A stretch of DNA of 64,000 nucleotides from Anseranas semipalmata (lineage: Eukaryota; Chordata; Aves; Anseriformes; Anseranatidae), in NCBI GenBank assembly GCA_013399115.1, contig VXAA01003374.1, positions 251,280 to 315,279 on the forward strand, written 5' to 3'. The position numbers and the translations under genes are program-made. Positions 37,001-46,093 of the stretch are shown piece after piece; within the stretch, counting starts at the first letter, position 1; each line of letters starts with the position of its first letter. The notes under the pieces are model-generated. The model searched no databases. It was given only the letters and a program-made list of their open reading frames with translations, and was not told where the DNA came from.

Positions 37001-38064
37001 GCCCAGACAGTCTCAAACTAAATACTGTCAGCAGAGATGGAAGAATGGTGACCAACCAGCTTGAGGTTCAAATGACTGGCATCCCATACCCACCTCCCTG
37101 CAAACCTGACCTTTAAAAATTCACTTAATCTGCCCCGTGATTCTCATCACCAGGCACAAACTGGGAAGTAATATTTTTCTGCTTCACTGAGTGTTGCAAA
37201 GATACAATCCTACAGTAATTGTGAGGAATTCAGGCATTACAGAGAAGAGGATCAGGTATGGAGCTAAAAACAAAACAAAGAACAGTCAGATGAAGGGGAC
37301 ATCTGTGTTTTAACTCAGCCACACAATACAGTACATACAGTAGAATTGGGCTTTCCCAAGTTGGCTGTATTAAGACCTCAGACTGAAGAGAGATGAGGTA
37401 AAAATAAAAGGAAAAAAATAAAAAAATAAAAAAATAAAAGGAATAATAAAAGGAAATCGCTGGATCTAGAAAGCCTTAGAAGCATGCAAGCTCCCAGGAA
37501 CAGACGTGAGCACAGTGTTCCAAGACTGGCTTAACGTATTTAAAAGCTTTCCTTGAAGGCTGGGCAACTAAGTTTATCAGAAGCAAAGCCACTCTTTTGA
37601 AATGAATAAGTAGATGTGTTCTCCTTACCTCTGCACATAGCTTCTAACTCCTGGACTTCTCTTTCAGTCTCCTTGATTTCTTGAAATGCAGTTGCAACTA
37701 GGGATAGATCAGCACGTCTTCTCCTTAGGGTTCTTTGCTCAAAGTCATTTTTTGAGTCGTCATTTAGCAGACGATTAGACTGCTGGTATTCCTTGCTTAG
37801 AGTCTCCAGATACTTCTGCACAGCTTCATGCTTCCACAATGCTCGAGAATCCTGATGCTTTTTTCTAAGCCAACCATTAAATGACAGAGTGAATCTAGCT
37901 GTGTCCAGCAAAGATTTTGGCCTCCAAAATCCATAGCTGTGCAGTCCCTTCACACAACCTATCTTCTTTGCAACAGAAGGAAGGGGAGAACTGTGAAGCT
38001 GACCATGACAGCAGCAACTGGAAAGCAGGCTCTTAAAAACCCAGACACTTTGGAGAGGTTTCAT
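27970..38064 (-). CDS. MTRF1: MTRF1 (mtRF1), mitochondrial peptide chain release factor (9 coding exons)
   Basis: Class-I release factor of mitochondrial ribosomes. Coding exons in transcript order: 38064-37629, 35488-35397, 34551-34470, 34239-34132, 34043-33871, 32690-32573, 31426-31290, 29541-29443 and 28092-27970. They join in frame to 455 codons plus TGA (human about 445). Visible: an N-terminus of ~53 residues with no Asp or Glu and many basic residues, typical of a mitochondrial targeting peptide; a helical, charged domain (~66-175); the decoding region with Pro-Glu-Thr-Gly-Leu-Ser (271-276) where bacterial RF1 has a PxT motif; the catalytic GGQ (318-320) in a [15 protein letters not shown] context; and a basic C-terminal helix. 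The hexapeptide in place of PxT separates MTRF1 from its paralogue MTRF1L. In mammals mtRF1 has been linked to termination at AGA/AGG. All key residues are intact, so the gene looks functional. Confidence 0.96.
29443..29541 (-). CDS. MTRF1: MTRF1 coding exon 8
   Basis: Acceptor CTACAG, donor GTAATG, 33 codons in phase 0. It encodes [20 protein letters not shown] and TDHRISYD, the conserved region that packs the C-terminal part of the release-factor core. Confidence 0.94.
29665..29783. repeat. AT-rich tandem repeat ending in (TA)n
   Basis: Imperfect copies of a roughly 22-24-base unit containing TTATAGGATTAGGATATA, ending in an alternating TA run. It lies in the MTRF1 intron upstream of coding exon 8. 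Such tracts vary in length between individuals. Confidence 0.8.
31290..31426 (-). CDS. MTRF1: MTRF1 coding exon 7
   Basis: Acceptor GTAAAG, donor GTGAGA. It encodes [20 protein letters not shown] followed by [14 protein letters not shown], matching the family after the GGQ loop. Rich in Gln and Lys. Confidence 0.94.
32573..32690 (-). CDS. MTRF1: MTRF1 coding exon 6 (GGQ catalytic motif)
   Basis: Acceptor TTCTAG, donor GTAAGT. It carries the GGQ tripeptide (318-320), which enters the peptidyl-transferase centre to trigger peptidyl-tRNA hydrolysis, in [17 protein letters not shown]. Residues required for catalysis are present. Confidence 0.95.
33871..34043 (-). CDS. MTRF1: MTRF1 coding exon 5 (decoding region)
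   Basis: Acceptor CTATAG, donor GTAAAC. It encodes [20 protein letters not shown], the [11 protein letters not shown] block, the codon-recognition hexapeptide PETGLS (271-276) and [11 protein letters not shown]. Human has PEVGLS; the Thr for Val change is at the third position of the hexapeptide. Confidence 0.94.
34132..34239 (-). CDS. MTRF1: MTRF1 coding exon 4
   Basis: Acceptor TTTTTAG, donor GTATGG. It encodes [20 protein letters not shown] and continues to the LNYTPAEIG segment. This is the start of the conserved RF core. The downstream intron is only 88 bases. Confidence 0.93.
34470..34551 (-). CDS. MTRF1: MTRF1 coding exon 3 ([10 protein letters not shown] region)
   Basis: Acceptor TTTTCCAG after a long T-run, encoding [20 protein letters not shown] and the TAGRTTG block. 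A second CAG nine bases in offers an alternative acceptor that would drop Leu-Phe-Gln. The donor reads G|GTCAGC, weak at +3, but the frame joins correctly to the next exon. Confidence 0.9.
35397..35488 (-). CDS. MTRF1: MTRF1 coding exon 2 (coiled helical domain)
   Basis: Acceptor ATTTAG, donor GTGAGC. Thirty codons plus two bases encode [22 protein letters not shown] sequence. It matches the human region ending in the INML helix. Highly charged and helical. Confidence 0.9.
37398..37457. repeat. A-rich simple repeat (AAAATAAA)n
   Basis: A poly-purine/A-rich tract with repeated AATAAAA units in the MTRF1 intron after the first coding exon. The AATAAA hexamers here are on the strand opposite to MTRF1. 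Confidence 0.8.
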
Positions 38065-38087
38065 TTTGTTTCTTATTCTTCCACCAC
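37629..38087 (-). CDS. MTRF1: MTRF1 first coding exon (targeting peptide and N-terminal helices)
   Basis: The acceptor TTTCAG precedes base 38087, and donor GTAAGG follows base 37629. The first 23 bases are leader; the ATG is at 38064-38062 with A at -3. The exon encodes [16 protein letters not shown], a basic leader, then [19 protein letters not shown] as in other MTRF1 proteins. The frame upstream of this ATG is open through the splice into exon 1. Confidence 0.92.
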
Positions 38088-40596
38088 CTGAAATGAGAAG
38101 TTGACAATACATGGACCACTTTTATTATCTAGAAAAAGAAAGCGTTCTGTTAAAAAAATCCAACCTGTATCAGCCCCAAATCCTGTTCTTGACTACACCA
38201 ACACAAATTCAATCATCATGGACAAAACTATTCTTGTTTCAATCCTGGTTTAAACTAGAAACTCTTACCAGCACCATTGTACTAGCTGAGGATTGGAAAA
38301 AGTCTCTTCTGTCACCTCCTCAAGCAGTTTGTTTATGCTGTGGAAGATCTGCTACAGATGCTGCCTTACAGACAACAGCTTCATTTGCTATATTTCTCAC
38401 TGGAAAAATCCAACCATTTCGTGCCTTACTGGCAAAACAAAAATGTTGCTGCAAGAAAACAAATCTATACTGGAAGTACACAATTGTATATAGAGAGTGT
38501 ACGAAATGTGCAGAATTATGTGCAAAACTATACCTACTACCATAACAGGATATAACTGGCAGGGGGGCATTAGTAACATCAGGGTGACCTTGCAAAAGGT
38601 TAGTCAATGGGACTGCAATATACTTCCACGAAATTATTCATCTCTGTATGTATTATCTCAGACATGGGAGCGGCGCTTTATGTTCCCTGTGTACTACTTC
38701 CCATGATACACTTACATATAACTGACACAAATATTTTCTATCAAAAAAGTAAGAAGCTGGTACTCTGAAATCCAATCTCTTTATTTTTCTGATAGACTTG
38801 GCGTAGTTTTGCAGGACACACCATCGCTGTTGCTCCAGGAAAGATCTTTTTCTTCATTGTACATCATCAACATCATAAACCATGCTATGAATTCTTACTG
38901 TGTTCTAAAAACTGGCATGCAAGGGTCTACCAAGAAGACTAAATTCTAGGACTATACACACAGAAAAGGTTTAACAAATAAGGAAGCACTCCTTAATATC
39001 TCTGCCAGTACCACAACCCTGTATGTCTACCAACTTCTACAAAAAAGTTGATTATGAGAATACAAGCACACGAAACTTCTGCAATAGGATCTCCTTGAAA
39101 AATCACGCTGCAGTTTCCCAATACAATGATTTTTTACTTATTACTGACAAGAGCTTCTGTACATCTTCAGGTGTTTTATTAACAAATTACTACAACGTTA
39201 ACTACTCAACTCATCAATTTTCCTTATCTACTTACTTTCATCCGTTTGTCCTGTAACAAAGGGATAGCAGTACACAGTAAAAACAGAGGTACTGCATATC
39301 TTGCTTGCCCAGATGTCTGTTTTACTGCCCACAGGAACTGGAAGAGCTAGAGAGGGAGGCAAAGACCCTTATTCTACTTCTGCATCTTCCCCAGCTTCCC
39401 CAGGCTGGCAGGCACTACCGATCTCACAGCAGCAACTTCAAGGACTGCTTTAATTTACAGAAAGCCAATAATAACCCTTGTGGATTGTTCCCGTGACTAA
39501 AACCAGAGGGGTCATACTTCCTCCACCAGGAACAAGTCAGCCTCATCATCTACACTCCTGGACTTGGATCCGCGGGGGCACATGTTAGACTTAATTCCAA
39601 AAGACCTGATTTTGCTGATGTCGGTGGAGTTGTTCCTACTTATTCCAAGTCAGCATGGCCCATCATCATCCAGGCAAGTGGTAACCACCATTAACAGAAT
39701 TACTGTTGAAGTTAAAAGAATATATATTCAAACAATTCAAAACAATATATTCAAATAATTCACAGTATAGTTCTGCCTGAGCTCTGAGAAGTAACATACT
39801 TGTTTTTAAATGCCTAAAAACCTAAACCTAAACAATTGCATGACTCCAACCTTCCAGAAAGTCAGAAATTTCAAAATAACTTTGTTTTATTAAAAAAAAA
39901 AAAAAAGGAGCTATCTCCTCCTTAGAGAGATGTTGTCAGACTGCATTTGTGCAGAAATAAGCCCACATAAAACTATAACAGAGCTCTGTACAGTAGACTA
40001 CCTATTAACTGCTTTTCAAAATAGTTTTTAGTAACTTTTTTAATGTGACAAAATTACCCTGTGGGCAGCATAAACACATCACAAATCAAAACCAGTATGT
40101 AAAAATGACAATCATAATTGTCTTATTAAAAGAACAAAAAGATCGGCTCATTTTTAGTCAAGAAACAGTTATCAATGCAACTGTTTTCAGAGTCTTTAAG
40201 AAATAATCAAAGATCCTGTTAGCTCCACGCGACTGTATTTGTAGAGATGCGTAAGGACCTATCTATGTGCACGGAAGGAGCACATTTCAGTGACAACACT
40301 GCCCCAGAGGCCTGCTCCGGAGGCCTCAGGGGCCCACAGCCGCCTTTAAGAACCCTCTGCCCCCCGCCACAGCTAGGACAAGCAACCCTCCCGCAAGAGC
40401 CGGGCCCCAACGCCCCTTGGCAGCCCTCCCCCAGCGCGGGATGTACTGGGAGATCTGGAGGGCACCCCTGCAAGCCAGCAGGCCCGGGGGAGGTTGTGCG
40501 GTGGCCGAGGGCGGCTTCGCTCAGCCCCTGGGCCCAGGGTGGGCAGCGCCGGGGGGCTCCGCTCCCCAGCACCCACCAGGGAGCTTCCACACTCAC

Positions 40597-40665
40597 CGTC
40601 CGCAGGCACACGCGCCGGGAGGATCCTGCCCTCAGACACCAGGCCATTGCAGACGGGAAGTGAAG
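40597..40665 (-). other. MTRF1: MTRF1 exon 1 (leader), 5' end approximate
   Basis: The donor GACG|GTGAGT at 40597/40596 is strong. Splicing to 38087 joins this exon to the first coding exon. The 5' end is a guess from the promoter motifs. It contains an ATG at 40647 opening a 21-codon upstream frame that ends in the next exon (TAA). Another ATG at 40705, probably above the start site, is in frame with MTRF1. Confidence 0.6.
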
Positions 40666-40672
40666 CGGAAAA

Positions 40673-40693
40673 ACTCCCGTTCCCAGCATGCCC
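40673..40693. promoter_or_regulatory. ZNF143/Staf-like site 1
   Basis: The sequence has the TTCCCAGCATGC core of the known ZNF143 (Staf) motif, preceded by ACTCCCG where the consensus has ACTACAA. Close match at the core. Confidence 0.6.
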
Positions 40694-40703
40694 GCTGAAA
40701 AAC

Positions 40704-40722
40704 ACAACTCCCAGCGTGCCGG
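40704..40722. promoter_or_regulatory. ZNF143/Staf-like site 2
   Basis: ACAACTCCCAGCGTGCC, a second core in the same orientation ~30 bases from site 1. The GCGTGC in place of GCATGC makes it weaker. Confidence 0.45.
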
Positions 40723-40800
40723 CAGCGTCGGGCTGGCTCGGCCGGCGTGCCCCCGGCCCGCAGTGGGGGCACCGTGGCGTTAATGGTCACGGATTTGCAA

Positions 40801-43800
40801 GCATCGCCTCAACAGCTTGACAAGCGAGACTTCTCTTTACCTTACGAAATACTAGCCCCCGAATAAAAAAAAAAGATCTTGAAAATAAGTCTAGATCTTC
40901 ATTTTCAGTATTTTCTTCACAGTTGCATACACACTCTGACTTAAGCAAACGCTGGCTAAAGCGGCAAGCACAACAACAAATGGGAAGGGTTAGTTCTGTT
41001 TCCAAATTCTAAGCTGTTACATAAGCGGACTTTTACGTGTATTTTCCCAAAACATGGGCTGAAAATACATGTAGTTTCAAATCTGGTTATTCAAAGCCTG
41101 ATTTCAGAAAAGTTTGCATAAAACAACATTAAGTTCCACTTGATGCCAGAGCTTGCTATTAATTATATTTAAAATGAATTATTACTATACTACAAAAGAC
41201 AAACATCAGTTATAAAATATTAATAAACAAAACCATTCCAATTATTGTTAAGCTAATAGGCTGCAGCGTCCTAATAAGGTATGTTTTAAAACATGGTATG
41301 TATATGCACATTTTAATAATTGTATAATCTGTTTAATATTATCTATATCCCTAATTATATTCACATTTTAAAAAGTCTTTATGTAACATTGTTTTTTATG
41401 TTACATATATAATCTATATAACCTATGTTACCTATAACCACCCAAAAGGCCAATTTACTTACTCGTTGCTATGCATGTTATAGGAGGAAAATGTATTCAA
41501 GCCTCAGCTGAAAAATCCTGCTGCCCGAAACTTTTGTTTCCCTTAGGTGCACAGCTTGCACTGAAAAGTCGTTCTTCTGAAGTCTGCTTTTTTCAGTAAC
41601 TTTCCCCATCTTTTTTATATTTCAGCAAATCTAGCTCTGCTGTAAATGCTTTGAAGAACACTATGTTCTAAGTTTCTTTCTTCCCAGCTACTGACATTCA
41701 ACAGGATTAAAAACAAATCAAAATCTGGTATTTGGCACATATAACATCAACAAGGTTTGGTGAGGTACCTACTCCAAAAGACTGAAAATGAGATGATCGG
41801 AGGATTTGGATCAAACCTCATCAGCACATGAATGACAACTAACCTCTTGTTTAGGTCTGAGGGCTGACTCTGGCTCTGCTCCATCCCCTGGGACTGGAGG
41901 CAAAGCAGACAGATTAAAAGGCTGCTCCAGAAAATAGGAGCCATCCCAAGCTGATTGAATTCACAAAAGAGCCACAGCAAACAGCACCCTGCAATGCCAA
42001 AGGAGCTTCCCCAGGCCTGAGCTCGCAGTGCCGCGCTGTGAGAGATGCAGTACGGCCTCTGTTCCCACCAAGCCTCACTCTTCGACTACGACTTAGACCT
42101 CAGTGAAGATAAATAATAAAATTATCCTTGCACTGGGACTCCAAATACACAGTCTAACATTTAAAAATCTTGGAAAGGTAATCTATGGGAGGACAACCAA
42201 GAAGCTAATAAGAACGTGGAAGTTATAAGCAGACCACGCACTCAAAATTACAAAACAGATTTAAAAAGAAGAGGGTAGGCCAAGAAAAATCACATCAGCT
42301 TCTATTGCAGCCAGGAGTGGTTATTATATTAAACCCTCTGATTAAAAGCAATCATGATTCAGTTTTTATTATGCTTGCTGGGCAGTTCTTTAACTTAAGT
42401 GTGAAAGTAGAGACTAACAAATTCTCAGCACTCCCCACCAGCCAGCAGCTGAGACACAGGTTGGACTCAGCCCTGTCAGTAAAATTGCCAAATAAACCAT
42501 CAACTAAAGGACCTATTCCATGTATCTCATATTAAAAGTGGATACACACTTCCCCTATTTTTCCTATGTTTTTAAAATGGAACATGGGAATTGAGTATAA
42601 AGGATGAGAAATCCCATTGCCGTCTGTGCTTCCACCCTTACGGTTTGCTTTGATGCCTTAAAACCTGCATGGCCACAGCAGCTGCCTAGGGAGCTGGTGA
42701 GGACCATGGTTTTTGGGGTGGAGGGTGCTTGGGGCAGGGCGATGCTGCCTTCCTCAGCCACCATGGCAGAAGGGACAAGCGACAGCAGTAGGACAGCAGG
42801 GCTTCAGGGAATGCGGCATGACACTCAGGACGGACATGGGGGTCCTGTGCTTTTAAATTTAAAATCTGTCAACCCTATGCTGCCAATTGCTTTAGAAACG
42901 GGAGGCAAAGAAACGGCTCATCAAACAAAACAGGCTCCGGGCCTTACAATGTGCTTGGCTTGAAGGCAGGTCTATGTCCATGCGGAGGCCCTTTTTTGCT
43001 CAGGGGCCCTAGCTGGGTTTAGCAATCTGCCAGCATTGTGCCACGACTTCTACAGACACCAACTGATGCTGGCAAGCCATGGAGTAGAGAGAGAGATGCA
43101 GACAAATCACAAGCTTGCTATAATGTATATATCACTTTAATATTGCTCCCGCCTTTCGACCCAAATCATTTGTTGACAGACTTCTGAATTCTTTCTGTTT
43201 GTAGGAAAAACTGGTGACAGAATCATACGCGTCTTGAATACAGTCCTGTTTATTAACAAAGCCTGCAGAAAGCGCTTTGTGTGGCCCAGCACAGTAGGAT
43301 TAAATGACAAGAAGTTTTCTTGACTGCACTCCCAAACCTCACTTTCAACCAGCACTGAGCCCCCCCCAAAAGCTCATTTCTGTGTTTACCCTCTCTCAGC
43401 TAGTCTAAAAATGTTTCTTTTACTGCCCATTTGCTTTCCTTTTCTTGCTGCTTTTAACACAGATTTTTAATACAGACAGATGTCTAAATGCAAATCAAAC
43501 CCCTGCCTCTTACTTGCAATTTGCCTGTTTTCAGGCAGCATTCTTTCAAACTCTTGGACTAGCAGGAAACAGAGACATTTAGCTATTAAGAACAGCCTTA
43601 CTGCTTCAGACCAAAGGTCCACCTAGCACAATATTTGCCTGACCATCTCAGAGATGTATCTGTTTACCACTGAACCCAACAGAAGGCATTACATGCCTTC
43701 TGACAGAAAACCAGAGTTCATTAAGTCAAGGCTTCAGCTAGTAATAACAAATGCTGTGGTACAGACTCTGAAAATGATGCGGTAGGGCTGTCCTTGTCAA

Positions 43801-45080
43801 CAGTACTCCTGCTTTGAAAAAAATCAGATACTGAGCACAGTACTACATCATATAGCAAAAAGAACAGTGAATTGGGTACAGCATGTGGAAAATACTACAC
43901 AGTGCATACACTGGTTATCATCGATCCAGGTGACTGACATCATTAGAAACATACCAGAACAAAAGCAGTGAGAAATAAACACAGTAAAGATACCCTTTCT
44001 ACAAATAAACTTACTACAGACCACACTTCTTAACAGATAAACAAAACAATGCCTAAAACAACCACCATCCACAAAAACAGTGGCCATAAATTCATGCTCA
44101 ACAAAGAAGTAGGAAAGCATATGCTGTACTTCTTTAATACCCCCTTGTCTTTGCTATTTTCACAGCTCAGGAGACTACCTGAACCTTTATATATATATAT
44201 TTTTCTGTCTAGTAGTCCCCAGGTTTGATTGTCTTCCAGGTTACTCTCTTCCAAGAAACTGTCCACTCTCTTGTTGCCTCCTTTAGCCTGAAAGGAAGGC
44301 AGCTATCATGTCCATCAGCTTCAGCAAGGCTTGTGACAAGTCAAAGACACATTGGTTCAGATCCTCTGTCATAGTCACAGTCACCTACTTTATGCATAAG
44401 CAAAGAAACCTTGTTAAGTATACAGCTTTTCCAATTGTTTCTACTTGTTTTTTCCACACACTTGCTTTACTGTGCATATCTACTATGCTCATCACCTGGA
44501 ACAGTAGGTAGATAGCCATATTACTATAAAATTAATATCCTTTTAAAACATACCTTTAAAATATAATTAATATTTTAAAAGAGTAATTACACAAATAGAG
44601 ATTCTAATTGAAGCTGCCTAATCGCCCCCCTGTAAGACGGCCTTTTTAATTGGTTGCAACTTTGACAGTTTAACCAGTTTTCCTTCTAAGTAAATACCCC
44701 AGGCCGCGTGGTTTCAGTGTTGCTGGTTTGTTTTTTATTTTTGCAAAGATTCATTTAAGAACTGTTTCTGGGAATAATAAGGAGGAAAAATTTCAAAAGA
44801 CCTTAAACCTCCCTTAGCAAAGGAGCCAAGCCATGAATAAACACTTATTGCTCTAAGCATGCATGATAGTGCTGGGAAACTTTACATAATCAACTGCTGA
44901 AAAGCGAATTAATGCAATAGATGGCATCCCTGCTCGCCCAAAGCCTGGCTGCCGGCTTGCTGTTGTTTCCTTAAATCCCAGCCAGAGCACAGCGAGCACT
45001 CAGCCTCTCGCAGCTCTGCAGTTTACAGATACTTTCCAACAATACCTCCCAAGCTTTCGGGCAGCCTGGCTCACAACTAT
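40801..45080. other. MTRF1-NAA16 intergenic interval, no gene supported
   Basis: AT-rich, with no conserved-looking exon. A moderately GC-rich frame of 119 codons (42604-42963) has no recognisable domain and is treated as chance. It holds one old interspersed-repeat fragment (43587-43725) containing a 10-bp hairpin. Confidence 0.6.
43587..43725 (-). mobile_element. Old interspersed-repeat fragment (sauropsid family, class uncertain)
   Basis: It contains CAGACCAAAGGTCCACCTAG followed by CACAATATTTGCCTGACC. This resembles a repeat tail common in bird and reptile genomes that reads 'ccaaaggtccatctagccca'. It appears in the reverse sense relative to the fragment at 50774-51068. Class (LINE or SINE) is not assigned. 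Confidence 0.5.
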
Positions 45081-45558
45081 CGGTTTAAACTGGTTCTCCA
45101 GATAGCGGCCACTAGAACTCGGTTATTAGGGCCCGAGGAGCAGGGGAGGCGGCAGGGCTGCGCGCAGACAAAGGAGGTTTTCTGCCTTATCTCGGCACGG
45201 CTGGTCGAGGCCAAACACTGAAAGAAATAAATAACCATCAAAAAAACAACCCCTCCACATCCAGTTTCGACAGCCCCCGGCTCTGAAATAGCCATGACTC
45301 AGGACTTCGGCGAGCCGGAGTTATTTTTACACCCTCCGAGGGTGGCAGCCCCCTTCCCCCTCCTCCCCTCGGGGCGTTTCCGAGGGCTCCTCGCCTCAGG
45401 GCCGCCCGCCCTCGGCAGGTAACTCCCCTCGGGGCAGCCGAGGGGAGGCGAAACAACGGGCAAACAACGAAACCTCTCCCCTCGGGACGGAGAAAAAGAA
45501 GCGGGGGAGAGGAAAACCCCTGCACCCCCCGCCCGGAGCCCCCCGCACCGCGCTGAAG

Positions 45559-45989
45559 NNNNNNNNNNNNNNNNNNNNNNNNNNNNNNNNNNNNNNNNNN
45601 NNNNNNNNNNNNNNNNNNNNNNNNNNNNNNNNNNNNNNNNNNNNNNNNNNNNNNNNNNNNNNNNNNNNNNNNNNNNNNNNNNNNNNNNNNNNNNNNNNNN
45701 NNNNNNNNNNNNNNNNNNNNNNNNNNNNNNNNNNNNNNNNNNNNNNNNNNNNNNNNNNNNNNNNNNNNNNNNNNNNNNNNNNNNNNNNNNNNNNNNNNNN
45801 NNNNNNNNNNNNNNNNNNNNNNNNNNNNNNNNNNNNNNNNNNNNNNNNNNNNNNNNNNNNNNNNNNNNNNNNNNNNNNNNNNNNNNNNNNNNNNNNNNNN
45901 NNNNNNNNNNNNNNNNNNNNNNNNNNNNNNNNNNNNNNNNNNNNNNNNNNNNNNNNNNNNNNNNNNNNNNNNNNNNNNNNNNNNNNNNN
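45559..45989. other. Assembly gap of 431 N
   Basis: Unsequenced bases within the GC-rich island. The odd length suggests an estimated size rather than a fixed-length spacer. Part of the NAA16 first exon may be here. Confidence 0.99.
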
Positions 45990-46057
45990 CCCGCCGAGCA
46001 GGCCGGGCGAGCCCCCCTCGGCCGTGTGGGGGGCCGGGAGGGTTTGGTGTCGCCCCC

Positions 46058-46093
46058 GGGCGGGAAGGGAAGGGAAGGGAGGGAGGGAGGGAG
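46058..46093. repeat. (GGGAA)n/(GGGA)n tract, possible G-quadruplex
   Basis: At least seven closely spaced GGG runs on the plus strand, next to the assembly gap. This meets the usual four-run criterion for a G-quadruplex. Confidence 0.7.

Larger units (their letters stand above)
40290..40800 (-). promoter_or_regulatory. CpG-island promoter of MTRF1
   Basis: GC- and CpG-rich sequence in an AT-rich setting, about 2.5 kb upstream (minus strand) of the first MTRF1 coding exon. It has a strong exon-end donor (GACG|GTGAGT at 40597/40596), two ZNF143/Staf-like motifs (40673-40693, 40704-40722) and a GGAAGTG ETS-type motif near 40655-40661. No TATA box is obvious. Long open frames on both strands here reflect the GC content. 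Confidence 0.8.

Noticed and set aside
40219..40707. 162-codon minus-strand frame in the MTRF1 island
   Set aside because: GC-driven. Its start (near the exon 1 ATG) reads through the clear GTGAGT donor into intron.
42604..42963. 119-codon plus-strand frame with CpGs
   Set aside because: No domain, no splice context and no conserved-looking block; most likely chance.
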